From Paenibacillus xylanilyticus (lineage in GTDB: Bacteria; Bacillota; Bacilli; Paenibacillales; Paenibacillaceae): a stretch of DNA of 64,000 nt. Positions 1 through 8,695 of the stretch are shown piece by piece. The stretch's first letter is position 1. Each line of letters opens with the position of its first letter. The notes beneath the pieces are model-generated. The model did no database searches. It was not told where the DNA came from and was given only the letters and a program-made list of their open reading frames with translations. The DNA is taken from contig NZ_CP044310.1 of assembly GCF_009664365.1 (NCBI RefSeq), positions 2,987,001 through 3,051,000 of the forward strand. Direction: 5' to 3'. Both the position numbers and the translations under genes were made by a program.

Positions 1-780
1 GGTATTCAGCTGCTTGAAGATGAATGTTACGAGGTGCAGGTCAAACAAGGGAATGAACGGTTAAGCTATAGAACGAAGGCTGTCATCGGAGCGTATGGAA
101 CGAAAAAGCCGCGAGGAATGACGTCTCCGCCTGAAACTCGGGATGATACTGTATACGTTGGGCTAAAGTCTCATTACAGTGGACTTGATATGCCTGCTAG
201 AGTTGAACTTTATTTCTGTGAGGGAGGATACGTCGGCATTTCACCGATCGAGAATGGCTATGCGAATGTTGCAGCCTTATTAACGCTGGATACGGTGCAG
301 GGAAGCGGCAAGTCTGTAACCGATATCCTGCAGGCCGCCTCGGAAACGAATGGAAGGCTCGCAGCAAGACTGGCAGCTGGAAAGCCTGTTCAGGGAACTC
401 AGGTTTCCATCGCTCCACTTCACTTGTCGAACATGCCTGAGCCTTGGTCTCAGTTCCCGCAGATTGGAGATGCGATGCTGATGATTCCTCCCCTGTGCGG
501 TGATGGCATGTCCATTGCGCTGCGATCTTCCATCCTGTGTGCAGAGTGGACCCACCGTTACTTGCAAAAGGACATCGGATTTGCGGAGTGGAAGGAAGGA
601 TACACAAAAGACGCGAGTGAGGAATTTACAGAGCTGCTTCGGCGTGCACGCAGAATTCAGAAGCTGGCTTTTGCCAAAACTAATAAATATTATCCCGCGC
701 TCGCACGCGTTTTTCCTGGTTTGGCAGCATATCTGATCAAGGCTACAAGGTTATCAGAAATGAATGCAGCTCGCGGATAA
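1..780 (+). CDS. FAD-dependent oxidoreductase (geranylgeranyl-reductase-like), 5'-truncated by window edge
   Basis: The reading frame is already open at base 1, so the N-terminal part, including the expected FAD-binding GxGxxG, lies outside the window. About 259 residues remain. The segment IGDAMLMIPPLCGDGMSIAL is the C-terminal FAD-contact motif (GDA...P..G.G...A) of the flavin-dependent halogenase/geranylgeranyl-reductase superfamily, and the YFCEGGYVGISPIENGYANV stretch is the substrate-domain strand typical of these proteins. In Bacillales such enzymes often sit beside a type III polyketide synthase and a small methyltransferase, but those partners would be upstream and cannot be seen. 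The substrate is unknown. Family call fairly sure, function not. Confidence 0.75.
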   Translation, partial: GIQLLEDECYEVQVKQGNERLSYRTKAVIGAYGTKKPRGMTSPPETRDDTVYVGLKSHYSGLDMPARVELYFCEGGYVGISPIENGYANVAALLTLDTVQGSGKSVTDILQAASETNGRLAARLAAGKPVQGTQVSIAPLHLSNMPEPWSQFPQIGDAMLMIPPLCGDGMSIALRSSILCAEWTHRYLQKDIGFAEWKEGYTKDASEEFTELLRRARRIQKLAFAKTNKYYPALARVFPGLAAYLIKATRLSEMNAARG

Positions 781-960
781 TGTGGGAAAACGAGCATATT
801 GGTAGATCTGTAAGAGGCGGCGTATGTCGACCTCTTTTTTTATTGTTTTTGATGAATTTGAAGCAGACCATTTTGAAAACAGAGAAGTACTCGTATAATA
901 GAAAAGAATGTAGAAGTAGTATTGAGCGTCAGATTTGAAGCAGGGAGGCATTATATTAAG

Positions 961-2148
961 ATGAACTATTCATTTTCTAACCGGATTGCTGCGCTGCAGC
1001 CATCCATTATTCGAGAGATCCTGAAGGCATCCTCGGGTCAGAACGTTATTCCATTCTCTGCGGGTAATCCCGCTCCGGAGACGTTTCCCATTGAAGCCAT
1101 TCGGACATTCACACAGTCCATTCTGGAGCAGGATCCGGTAACGGCTCTGCAATACGGGATAACCGAAGGTTACGGCCCGCTGCGCGATACATTGACCCAT
1201 CACCTGAAGACGAACTATAACACGGGCACAGCATCGGACGAGCTATTTATTGTCTCGGGTGCACAGCAAGGCATTGAGCTTGCCTGCAAAGTATTCTGCA
1301 ACGAGGGAGACACGATCATCTGTGAAAGCCCAAGCTTCATAGGATCGTTGAACTCCTTCCGGGCTTCAGGTGCGAGACTGGTTGGTGTTCCAATGGAAAG
1401 TGACGGTATGGATATCGGCAAGCTGGAACAGGCACTGCAGACAGAGCAGAATGTGAAATTGATCTACCTGATTCCGAGTTTCCAAAATCCCACGGGAATA
1501 ACGACAAGTCTGGAGAAACGCAAAGCCATTTATGCTCTTGCCAAACAGTATGGTGTAATGATTCTGGAAGATAATCCATACGGTGAGCTTCGGTTCAGTG
1601 GCGAAGATGTGCCTACGATCAAATCCATGGACGAAGAGGGACTAGTGATCTATGTGTGCTCCTTCTCCAAAATCCTGTCTGCTGGCTTGCGTGTTGGTTA
1701 TGTGCTGGCACCAAACGAAGTCGTGCAGAAAATGGTGGTTGCCAAACAGGGAGAAGACGTACATACGGCGATGCTTCCTCAGATCTTGGCCTACAAGTTC
1801 ATGGCAGAATACCAGTATGCAGAACATATCAGCAGTATTCGCGAAATATATCGCAGAAAATCTGCCTTAATGATGGACAAACTCAAGGAACACATGGGGA
1901 ATTCAATAACATTTACCCAACCGGATGGTGGCCTCTTCCTCTGGTGTGATCTGCCGGCTCATATTCCGATGCTGGATTATGCCAAGGCAGCTGCAGCCAG
2001 CGGCGTAGCCGTTGTTCCAGGCACGGCTTTCCTCGTTGATGAGAGTGAACCTTGCAATGCGATCCGATTGAATTTCTCCACACCTTCCGATGAACAGATT
2101 GTGAAGGGGATTGAAATTCTGGGGCAGGTATTGAAGCAGTATTCTTAA
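961..2148 (+). CDS. PLP-dependent aminotransferase, class I/II (2-aminoadipate/aromatic type)
   Basis: A 395-residue fold-type I aminotransferase. The Schiff-base lysine is in CSFSKILSAGLRVGY, the pyridine-N aspartate and tyrosine in DNPYGELRF, and FQNPTG precedes them as in the LysN/MocR-like subgroup. There is no N-terminal GntR helix-turn-helix, so this is an enzyme and not a MocR regulator. It should transfer amino groups between an amino acid (aminoadipate, aromatic or branched-chain) and 2-oxoglutarate in the cytoplasm; specificity cannot be read from the sequence. The ATG at 961 is chosen over an in-frame upstream start at 922 because GGGAGG ends 12 nt before it. It stands alone between terminators. 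Confidence 0.85.
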   Translation: MNYSFSNRIAALQPSIIREILKASSGQNVIPFSAGNPAPETFPIEAIRTFTQSILEQDPVTALQYGITEGYGPLRDTLTHHLKTNYNTGTASDELFIVSGAQQGIELACKVFCNEGDTIICESPSFIGSLNSFRASGARLVGVPMESDGMDIGKLEQALQTEQNVKLIYLIPSFQNPTGITTSLEKRKAIYALAKQYGVMILEDNPYGELRFSGEDVPTIKSMDEEGLVIYVCSFSKILSAGLRVGYVLAPNEVVQKMVVAKQGEDVHTAMLPQILAYKFMAEYQYAEHISSIREIYRRKSALMMDKLKEHMGNSITFTQPDGGLFLWCDLPAHIPMLDYAKAAAASGVAVVPGTAFLVDESEPCNAIRLNFSTPSDEQIVKGIEILGQVLKQYS

Positions 2149-2164
2149 TAACGTCTGATTAAAG

Positions 2165-2222
2165 TAGCTCCCTGTACAGCTGAAGTGGCATCTAGCCTTT
2201 CAACTGTGAGGGGGCTTTTCTT
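2165..2222 (+). terminator. Rho-independent terminator of the aminotransferase gene
   Basis: AGCTCCCTGTACAGCTGAAG pairs with the stretch ending in GAGGGGGCT (about 2197-2216) with a few mismatches, followed by TTTTCTTC. Confidence 0.6.
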
Positions 2223-2230
2223 CATTCAAA

Positions 2231-2265
2231 AAACCCTACCGGATTTGCAGCGGTAGGGTTTTTGA
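2231..2265. terminator. Bidirectional rho-independent terminator
   Basis: Perfect 11-bp stem AAACCCTACCG (2231-2241) / CGGTAGGGTTT (2251-2261) with A-rich and T-rich flanks. It lies between the convergent aminotransferase gene and the gene ending at 2284, so it can serve both strands. Confidence 0.85.
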
Positions 2266-2283
2266 ATGTAAATCGATTAATGA

Positions 2284-2709
2284 TCAATCTGATACGAGGA
2301 AGCCGTCAAAATTTTCGGGTCCGACTCGAACCGTTCCGAGCAGGTTCGTACTGATAAACGCTGAATACGTCAGTTGTGGTGTAATGGGCGGGTTGAAGTC
2401 ATTCGCTGAAAAAGTAATGATTTCAGGTGCGAGTATACCGCTCAATCCATAGGTGCTATTTGCCGAATAGATGATAGGATCTGTCGCCAGCGTACCTCTC
2501 ACAATGGTAATTCTCACTACGAAAAGTGCCAGAGGTAACTGAACTGTAATCGTCCCTTTGAGTTGAACCCTGGGATTGGTCCCAGTACCCGTGGTCACAA
2601 GACCGATCTGGGCAAATAGCATAGGGGTATTGATTGCTGGAATCGGTATGTTGATGGAATTGGTCCACGTTGCATTTTGTGAGACTCTTGCGTCCAGAAA
2701 CTGAGTCAT
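2284..2709 (-). CDS. Hypothetical beta-rich small protein (141 aa)
   Basis: I do not recognise this protein. It has 141 residues, no signal peptide, no transmembrane segment and no cysteine, and is rich in Thr, Ile, Val, Asn and Pro with alternating hydrophobic strands (for example ITVQLPLALFVVRITIVRG). That suggests an all-beta, perhaps oligomeric jelly-roll-like fold. Small beta proteins of this composition are common among spore-surface or exosporium proteins of Bacillales, but no signature here proves that. The start is well supported: AGGAGGT lies 7 nt before the ATG. It is a single gene between the terminator at 2231-2265 and an inverted repeat at 2781-2811. Confidence 0.6.
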   Translation of the reverse strand: MTQFLDARVSQNATWTNSINIPIPAINTPMLFAQIGLVTTGTGTNPRVQLKGTITVQLPLALFVVRITIVRGTLATDPIIYSANSTYGLSGILAPEIITFSANDFNPPITPQLTYSAFISTNLLGTVRVGPENFDGFLVSD

Positions 2710-2780
2710 TCTGCATACCTCCTATCCGATAAGATAGAATAGTATATTCATAGAAGACAAGTTTGCGTGGACAAACTCCT

Positions 2781-2811
2781 GTAGGGCAGGAGATCCTTCA
2801 TCATGCCCTAC
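2781..2811 (-). terminator. Inverted repeat downstream of the GH18 gene, weak terminator candidate
   Basis: Perfect 8-bp arms GTAGGGCA (2781-2788) / TGCCCTAC (2804-2811) lie just after the stop of the minus-strand gene at 2832. There is no convincing U-tract on the minus strand, so termination is uncertain. Confidence 0.35.
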
Positions 2812-2831
2812 ACATCAAAATGAATGTTCAT

Positions 2832-4106
2832 TTACTCTTTGATCACTGACGAATTCACCGCATCTACCATTTGATTGTTGAATTCACGGAATAAGCCAAG
2901 GCGCCAGAATGCTGCTCCTTTGAGATCATATCTCTTGGCCAAGCCAAGCTTGTCATCAACGGAGGTTCCCGTTTCGCTGTTTAAGTTAATCCCAAGCAGC
3001 AGCTTGTCTTTTGGAACACCTGCGTTAAGTGCAAGCTGGATCGCTTGGTCAACAAGACTGTTGGGTTCAGGGACCTGTGCCTTGGTACCGGCAGGGTTAT
3101 ATTGATAAGCCATAATAATAAGATCGTCTGCCAAGGAAGCGAGCGTTTTGTAATCATAGCCTTTATATGCGCTGTTCAGAGGCGGAACAGCCAGTGATAT
3201 CGAAATGTCACGAGGCAGAGAGGCTTTTAACTGTTTGACATAATCGTTAAGCAGTTTCTGCTGCTGCTTGGCATCCAGTTTGAAACCCAGACCTTCAAAA
3301 TCAAGAACAACGCCACCAAATCCATTCTCAGTCACAGCCTCGTTAATGCCCTGAATCGACTTGTCGCGCAGACTGCTGTCACTCAAAACTTTGGTTAGCT
3401 CGCCTTGACCATCCAGTGCGTATACCATAAGGTACGGTATGATATTCTGATCTGCAGCATCCGCTACGATGGTCTGAGGGGTCACTTCGCCTGCTGCCTC
3501 AGGCAGATAATATTCATCTCCTTGAAGCGTAAATTGGCCATTCCGGTCAATTCGACTCCAGCCAAAAGCTATAGAGTTCATGGATGGGACCAGATCGATT
3601 TCATGAAATGCCCGCACGGCATAAAAGGCTCTCAAATGCATTTCACGCTGTGGGGATACGAGAGAAACTGTACGTGTGGCCTGATCCCATTTCACACCTA
3701 CGCCGAATTGGCTGCTGAACGAACTCAGCGGAATGAGTACGCGTCCTTCTCGTTGAACCGGGGCTGCGGCAAGCTTCACTTTGGTGCCGTTAACGGTAGC
3801 GCTGGTATTTCCCACTTGAAGGAGGACCTCTGTAGCCTGACCTTTTACACTGCCTACGGCTTTGACGGTTTGTGTTTTGCTATTCCACGTAATCTGGATC
3901 CCCAATGCTTCACCTACGGTACGGAAGGGGACATAAGTAACGCCTTTGTCAACTCGAGGGGCGGCATCAAATTGGAGTGCTACATTATCCAACTTGACTG
4001 ATATGGCAGGTGCTGCATGCACATCACCGATGTTTACCGTCGTTCCAAGCAAGGACAAACCAATCAAGGTGGCAGCAATGGTTTTGCCTATGTGTTTACG
4101 AGCCAT
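2832..4106 (-). CDS. Secreted protein: copper-amine-oxidase-N domains plus GH18 domain (YaaH/chitinase-like)
   Basis: A 424-residue precursor. A signal peptide (MARKHIGKTIAATLIGLSLL, cleaved after DVHAA) is followed by two copper-amine-oxidase-N (stalk) repeats over roughly residues 35-150, each with a YVPFR or LIPLS strand. A glycoside hydrolase family 18 barrel follows to the C-terminus; its catalytic motif is GGVVLDFEGL, with the acid in DFE. Proteins of this build in spore formers (YaaH, YdhD) act on cell-wall or cortex N-acetylglucosamine polymers outside the membrane, so a wall or cortex hydrolase is the likely role. An upstream in-frame ATG at 4205 exists, but the start at 4106 is preceded by GGAGG and begins the signal peptide. 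Confidence 0.85.
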   Translation of the reverse strand: MARKHIGKTIAATLIGLSLLGTTVNIGDVHAAPAISVKLDNVALQFDAAPRVDKGVTYVPFRTVGEALGIQITWNSKTQTVKAVGSVKGQATEVLLQVGNTSATVNGTKVKLAAAPVQREGRVLIPLSSFSSQFGVGVKWDQATRTVSLVSPQREMHLRAFYAVRAFHEIDLVPSMNSIAFGWSRIDRNGQFTLQGDEYYLPEAAGEVTPQTIVADAADQNIIPYLMVYALDGQGELTKVLSDSSLRDKSIQGINEAVTENGFGGVVLDFEGLGFKLDAKQQQKLLNDYVKQLKASLPRDISISLAVPPLNSAYKGYDYKTLASLADDLIIMAYQYNPAGTKAQVPEPNSLVDQAIQLALNAGVPKDKLLLGINLNSETGTSVDDKLGLAKRYDLKGAAFWRLGLFREFNNQMVDAVNSSVIKE

Positions 4107-4231
4107 GTTTTTATATTCCTCCACATTCATAAAATAGTAGAAAAAAGGACGTATGGACAGTAATCTAGCATAGTGTAGTATAGCAAAATTTTCATAGAGT
4201 TCCAATTACAAGATAGACTAATTCGGCTTTA

Positions 4232-4260
4232 TTGATAATCATTTTCAATTGGGCTACAAT
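4232..4260 (+). promoter_or_regulatory. Sigma-A promoter overlapped by a Fur box
   Basis: TTGATA (-35, 4232-4237), 17-bp spacer, TACAAT (-10, 4255-4260). A 7-1-7 Fur-type inverted repeat TGATAATCATTTTCA (4233-4247; one mismatch to TGATAATnATTATCA) covers the -35 and the spacer, as expected for iron-dependent repression of the IsdG-like gene starting at 4332. Confidence 0.75.
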
Positions 4261-4331
4261 AGTGGAAAGAGTAAACCAAATGCGGTTAGGCTGGTAGGTT
4301 TCCAGTGTAACTGCAATCAGGAGGAATACAG

Positions 4332-4664
4332 ATGTTGATACAAACACGCAGTATGGTTATCGAAAAAGGGCACAGTGACAAGGTGCTGGAACGTTTCAAT
4401 GGCCCAACCCCAGTGGTGGACATGCCTGGTCTGATTGATTTTAGCGTCATGGTCAACAAGAAGAGCAAGGAACATGAAGAGGTTATGGTTATGATTCGTT
4501 GGGAATCGGAGGAAGCGTGGAAAAACTGGGAGAAAAGCGATGCACACATCCAGGGCCACCGCAACAAGAGAGGGCAGGAAAAACCTGCATATCTGATCAG
4601 CACAACCGTAAATATGTATGAAGTCCAAACTGTAAAAGCAGGCAAAGGCACGGTTCAACAATAA
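4332..4664 (+). CDS. IsdG/HmoA-like heme-degrading monooxygenase (ABM domain)
   Basis: A 110-residue protein with an antibiotic-biosynthesis-monooxygenase (ferredoxin-like) fold resembling IsdG/HmoA, which open heme with O2 to release iron in the cytoplasm. The tryptophan and histidine expected in the active site are visible in VMIRWESEEAWKNWEKSD and AHIQGH. The catalytic asparagine near the N-terminus of IsdG (ENRLTLTKG) aligns with a threonine here (QTRSMVIEKG), so either activity differs or another residue substitutes. The Fur-box promoter at 4232-4260 supports an iron role. The start has AGGAGG 9 nt upstream. It is monocistronic, with a terminator at 4685. Confidence 0.75.
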   Translation: MLIQTRSMVIEKGHSDKVLERFNGPTPVVDMPGLIDFSVMVNKKSKEHEEVMVMIRWESEEAWKNWEKSDAHIQGHRNKRGQEKPAYLISTTVNMYEVQTVKAGKGTVQQ

Positions 4665-4684
4665 GTCCATATGAAGATCATCAG

Positions 4685-4707
4685 GACCTCCCAAGGGAGG
4701 TTCTTTT
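4685..4707 (+). terminator. Rho-independent terminator of the IsdG-like gene
   Basis: ACCTCCC / GGGAGGT stem around an AA loop, followed by TTCTTTT. Confidence 0.75.
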
Positions 4708-4784
4708 CCATTCCAACCAGCAACGTATAGATCGCATGCCTATATAGAAAAATGAACATGCCTGTCGGCTGCCGAGCACCTTTC

Positions 4785-4825
4785 TTGCCGAAACGATACG
4801 TAAATTGCTATTATGAATGATAATA
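4785..4825 (+). promoter_or_regulatory. Promoter with a palindrome over the -10, upstream of the 102-aa gene
   Basis: TTGCCG (4785-4790), 18-bp spacer, TATTAT (4809-4814). The -10 is part of the palindrome TATTAT-GAATG-ATAATA (4809-4825). It contains a Fur-like half site TGATAAT, but no matching second half follows, so a metal regulator is only possible. Confidence 0.45.
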
Positions 4826-4858
4826 TAGTCTTGAATTAATCAATCTGGAGGCATATCA

Positions 4859-5167
4859 ATGAATCAGCGTTTCCGTATCACCCGAACCATGCAGGAACAA
4901 AATGGGGAACCATCCATTACTCTGGAAGAGTGCAAGGCATACTTTGCAACCCAGCCTGACTTTACGTATTCACAGGTTTACACTGTACAGGGAACCGAAA
5001 GTACCATGTCCATTGATGGAGATTTCTTTATGTGGAAGCAGGACAACGTGGACATTCCTTTCCGGCTATATTCTGGGGATTTGTACGTGGCTATTTCCAG
5101 TGAAGCTGTGGTTCCCAAGATGATTGAAGTCGCGACTGCTCTGCAAGCAGATATCGTGGAAGGATAG
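4859..5167 (+). CDS. Hypothetical protein (102 aa)
   Basis: I do not recognise a family. It is a soluble, acidic 102-residue protein without signal peptide, membrane segment or cysteine-pair motif. The ATG at 4859 has GGAGG 9 nt upstream, so it is a real gene. The middle (MSIDGDFFMWKQDNVDIPFRLYSGDLYVAISSEAV) alternates short strands with charged turns, suggesting a compact alpha/beta fold. It has its own promoter and terminator. The neighbouring gene is Fur-regulated, but there is no evidence of a shared function. Confidence 0.6.
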   Translation: MNQRFRITRTMQEQNGEPSITLEECKAYFATQPDFTYSQVYTVQGTESTMSIDGDFFMWKQDNVDIPFRLYSGDLYVAISSEAVVPKMIEVATALQADIVEG

Positions 5168-5175
5168 TTCATTTG

Positions 5176-5208
5176 AAGCCTGGTCCTTAAGTGGATCAGG
5201 CTTTTTTT
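5176..5208 (+). terminator. Rho-independent terminator
   Basis: AAGCCTGGTCC / GGATCAGGCTT stem with one mismatch, then a run of seven T. The following 215 bp to the next start are AT-rich with no other gene seen. Confidence 0.8.
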
Positions 5209-5423
5209 ATGACAATACAATAATTCGATTCATAACCTCCTAAATGTTGGATGATTATCAATAATATATGTAATGTATCTGCCGTAACGAAAAGAATGTG
5301 TTGCAAAATGTAATAATTTAGCTCAAAACGTAAATTTAATCTCCAATTATTTCATTTATCTTGTTATGATCTAGAGGAAAGACCTGGTAACATACATCAT
5401 AAGACAAGAGGTGAAAGGGATTT

Positions 5424-7394
5424 ATGAAGCATCGTAGTAAGCTCAGCTGGATTGTCATCATGGTTTTGGTGTTCTCTACTCTTTTTGGTGGAATTGCGGC
5501 TGCCGAGACGTACACCGTTAAAAAAGGAGATACGTTGTGGACCATCGCCAAAACAAATGGGACAACCGTAGCAGAGATGCAAAAGCTCAATCGATTGAAA
5601 AACGTGAATGTCCTTCAAGTGGGCCAAAAGCTAAAGCTTCTTGAGAAGCCATCCACAGGGATTGAGGTTCCTCAAAAAGAAGAGCAAGCCGAATCCACTA
5701 CAATCACCATTCTGGGCACCTCTGACGTGCACGGGAATCTGTGGGGCTATACTTATGAAGATAGTGCGGAAACAACGAATAACGGGCTCGCACGGATATC
5801 TACATATGTCAATGAAGTGAAGAAGACCTCCCCTAACGTGCTGTTGATTGACAATGGGGACACATATCAAGGCAATATTTTAACAGATGATATTTATCGT
5901 AAAAACACGGATGTCATTCATCCTGTTTCCAAAGCCATGAACGCCATGAAGTACGATGCCATGGTTTTTGGTAACCATGAATTCAATTTTGGACTGGATC
6001 ATGTGGATCGAATTATGAAAGAACTGAACTTCCCCGTACTTGGAGCCAACATCAAGACAGAAGATGGCGGGACACTTGGCGAGCCGTACACGATTATCAA
6101 TGTAGATGGCATAAAAGTAGGGATTATCGGTGTAACGACACCCAATGTACCTCGTTGGGACGGTGATAAGGTAGACGGCCTTACGTTCGAGCATATGGGT
6201 GAAACGGTGAAGAAGTATGCACAATACCTCAAAAATGAGAAAAAAGTGGATGTACTTATCGCGAGCGCTCATGCAGGCATGTTTGCTGAGTTCGACGAAG
6301 ACGGAGCTTCAGACTCCGCTGAACGAATTGTAAATATGGTGCCTGAACTTGATGCCATGCTGGTTGGGCACATGCACATCGTGGTTAACGAAAAAATCGG
6401 ACAAACCGTTATCGGTGGCCCTCGCAACCTTGGCCGTGACATTGTGCGTTTTGATATCGAAGTGAAAAAAGAAAAAGGTAAAAATAAAGTGACGGACCGT
6501 CAGGTTCAAGTGGTAGACATGGCTTCCTACACCCCTGATCAAGCGATTCGTGACCTGGTGAAGGAAGAGCACGAAGCTACGATCCAATTCATTACAGGTG
6601 GTGGTTCTGCTGGAGCGGAAGGATCGTCTGGTGGTATTTTCGGTCAGGCAACCGAGGACTTCCAGCCTGTGAATGAAATTAATGGGATTCCTGAAGGCAA
6701 GCTTCAAGATACAGCCGTGGTTGATCTGATCAACAAGGTTCAGATGGAAGTGAGCGGAGCGGATGTTTCGGCCGCTGCACTCTTCAAAGACACCTCCAAT
6801 CTGAAAAAAGGCAATATCACATATGCGAATATTTTCGATATTTACAAATTCGATAATGTGCTCTATACCGTTAAGGTTACGGGTAAAGAACTGAAGGCGT
6901 ATATGGAATGGTCTGCCTCACACTACAATCAGTGGAAAGAGGGAGACGTTTCGATCAGCTTCGATCCTGAGGTTCCAGGTTATTTGTATGACATGTTTGC
7001 TGGCGTAGACTACAAAATCGACCTGTCCAAGCCTGCAGGGCAGCGTATCATCGATGTAATGTATCAAGGCAAGCCTCTGGCTGATACACAAGAACTGAAG
7101 CTTGCTGTAAACAACTATCGATACAGCAGTGCACTGAAAGCTTACAAATTGGTAGAAGCAAACCGCGATTGGGAATCACCACGCAGCATTCGGGATTACC
7201 TGGTGGAATATATTCAAGAGCATCAGGAGATTTCTCCGGAAGTGGACAATAACTGGGAGATCGTTGGAATCGACCTCGAAAGCCCTTATCGGGATGAGAT
7301 CATTCAACTGGTGAATGAAGGCAAGATCGATGTTCCTTATGACCAATCGCTTAATGTGAACGAGCTGATCAAGCAAGGAATTATTAAGAAATAA
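5424..7394 (+). CDS. LysM-anchored 5'-nucleotidase / metallophosphoesterase
   Basis: A 656-residue exported enzyme. Residues 1-27 form a signal peptide, and 29-72 one LysM repeat (YTVKKGDTLWTIA...VGQKLKL) that should bind peptidoglycan. From about 94 a calcineurin-like phosphoesterase shows the metal ligands in TSDVHGN (D101, H103), NGDTYQGN, GNHEFN, ASAHAG and VGHMH. A 5'-nucleotidase C-terminal substrate domain follows (about 400-590). Such enzymes (UshA, YfkN) dephosphorylate nucleotides or 2',3'-cyclic nucleotides at the cell surface to salvage phosphate and nucleosides. The LysM at the N-terminus replaces the LPXTG or secreted form seen in relatives. It is a single gene; the start is preceded by AGGTGAAAGGG. 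Confidence 0.9.
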   Translation: MKHRSKLSWIVIMVLVFSTLFGGIAAAETYTVKKGDTLWTIAKTNGTTVAEMQKLNRLKNVNVLQVGQKLKLLEKPSTGIEVPQKEEQAESTTITILGTSDVHGNLWGYTYEDSAETTNNGLARISTYVNEVKKTSPNVLLIDNGDTYQGNILTDDIYRKNTDVIHPVSKAMNAMKYDAMVFGNHEFNFGLDHVDRIMKELNFPVLGANIKTEDGGTLGEPYTIINVDGIKVGIIGVTTPNVPRWDGDKVDGLTFEHMGETVKKYAQYLKNEKKVDVLIASAHAGMFAEFDEDGASDSAERIVNMVPELDAMLVGHMHIVVNEKIGQTVIGGPRNLGRDIVRFDIEVKKEKGKNKVTDRQVQVVDMASYTPDQAIRDLVKEEHEATIQFITGGGSAGAEGSSGGIFGQATEDFQPVNEINGIPEGKLQDTAVVDLINKVQMEVSGADVSAAALFKDTSNLKKGNITYANIFDIYKFDNVLYTVKVTGKELKAYMEWSASHYNQWKEGDVSISFDPEVPGYLYDMFAGVDYKIDLSKPAGQRIIDVMYQGKPLADTQELKLAVNNYRYSSALKAYKLVEANRDWESPRSIRDYLVEYIQEHQEISPEVDNNWEIVGIDLESPYRDEIIQLVNEGKIDVPYDQSLNVNELIKQGIIKK

Positions 7395-7413
7395 TTTATA
7401 TTGCAAGAACAAG

Positions 7414-7437
7414 AAGTCGCCATCATGGCGGCTTTTT
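7414..7437 (+). terminator. Rho-independent terminator of the 5'-nucleotidase gene
   Basis: AGTCGCCA / TGGCGGCT stem with one internal mismatch, then TTTTTT. Confidence 0.85.
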
Positions 7438-7584
7438 TGCATTGAAGGCAAAGGGGTTAGGTCAGTTTATGAGGGGGGTGTGGTTTTGGTTGTTCTTCTA
7501 TTTGGCATGACCATGAGATTAGACATCTGGTAGATGAAGGAGTATTCTTGTTTATACTTATGATCAATCGAAGGAGACCGAAAG

Positions 7585-8619
7585 ATGAAGCCGCATTCCA
7601 TTGAACGTATTAAGATTCCAGCCGGATTCTGGGCAGGCTTGGAGCAAATGGGGATCGACACCCGTGTCGTAGCCCGCAGAGCACAACTGCCACTCACCAA
7701 GCTTACGAATACAATCGTCAATACTGACGAATATTTTGCAATCTGGCAGGCTTATTCCGACCTCATGGGTGACACGGCTGAAGGAATCATCAAACTGGCA
7801 ACCGCTTATGAAACAGCCCACTATCCACCAAGTGTACTAGCCACTTACCATGCCCGTGACTACCGTGATGCGCTATATCGGATGGCTCGGTACAAACGAA
7901 TGTGTCCTCCCGAAAGCTTGCACATTACCGAGGAGGAGGATCGCTGTATTATTGAACTGGAGTGGATGAATGGTGGACCATTCGGACCTCCCGTCCTGGT
8001 TGGAATTACGCTGGCCTTTCTTCTGGAGCTGGGACGTCGTGGTACAGGGCAGTCTTTGAATGCAATGCAGGTCGAATTCTCACAGCCCATGGGAGACGTA
8101 AAGGCTCTGGAAGCTTACTTCGGCTGCCATATCCGGATGGGTGCACCAAGGAATCGATTGATTTTGCGTCAAAAAGATCTGGATCTGCCCTTCATCTCCT
8201 ATAACGAAGAGCTGCTTGAGATGCTGACGCCCATACTGGATCGCTCGCTGGACGAACAGAAACAGGCTCAATCCATGACAGAAGCGGTCGTATGGATTCT
8301 TAAACGGAGCCTAACAGGTGGACGTCCCGATATCCAAATCGTAGCGCAGGAGTTAGGCGTAAGTAATCGGACACTACAGCGCAGACTCACCGATGAGAAC
8401 ACCAGCTTCAAGCAGCTGCTGACCCAAGCCAGACATGAGCAGGCTCGAGTATACCTAGCTGATCCGTCACTTGATATCAAAGAAGTGGCCTTTCTTGTAG
8501 GGTATGAAGACCAGAATTCATTTTATCGGGCATTCCGGCTATGGGAGGGGGAAACGCCTACGAATTGGCGCTCAAAGCAAGAAAGCTGCCGTAACAGGGT
8601 GTTACGAATTGATGGATAA
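7585..8619 (+). CDS. AraC-family regulator with N-terminal arabinose-binding-like (PF12625-type) domain
   Basis: A 344-residue cytoplasmic regulator. The first 190 or so residues resemble the Arabinose_bd domain of the OruR/ToxR-like AraC subgroup. The C-terminal 100 contain two helix-turn-helix motifs: IVAQELGVSNRTLQRRL and IKEVAFLVGYEDQNSFYRAF, the second being the family signature. These regulators usually activate a neighbouring catabolic gene, but here it stands alone, with terminators on both sides and the oppositely oriented SLH gene downstream, so the target is unknown. GGAG precedes the ATG by 9 nt. Confidence 0.85.
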   Translation: MKPHSIERIKIPAGFWAGLEQMGIDTRVVARRAQLPLTKLTNTIVNTDEYFAIWQAYSDLMGDTAEGIIKLATAYETAHYPPSVLATYHARDYRDALYRMARYKRMCPPESLHITEEEDRCIIELEWMNGGPFGPPVLVGITLAFLLELGRRGTGQSLNAMQVEFSQPMGDVKALEAYFGCHIRMGAPRNRLILRQKDLDLPFISYNEELLEMLTPILDRSLDEQKQAQSMTEAVVWILKRSLTGGRPDIQIVAQELGVSNRTLQRRLTDENTSFKQLLTQARHEQARVYLADPSLDIKEVAFLVGYEDQNSFYRAFRLWEGETPTNWRSKQESCRNRVLRIDG

Positions 8620-8631
8620 TCTATTAGAACC

Positions 8632-8664
8632 AAAAACCACTGAATGAGGATTCAGTGGTTTTTT
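8632..8664. terminator. Bidirectional rho-independent terminator
   Basis: AAAACCACTGAA / TTCAGTGGTTTT stem with T-runs on both strands, between the convergent AraC gene and the SLH gene. Confidence 0.9.
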
Positions 8665-8695
8665 AGTGTTAATGAAATGAATGATAGATTAGTCC

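Noticed and set aside
3405..4001. 198-aa open frame on the plus strand inside the GH18 gene
   Set aside because: Antisense to a clearly coding gene with signal peptide and family motifs; no ribosome site and the translation has no family-like pattern.
4816..4830. Second Fur box upstream of the 102-aa gene
   Set aside because: Only the left half TGATAAT is present; the following bases do not form the ATTATCA half.
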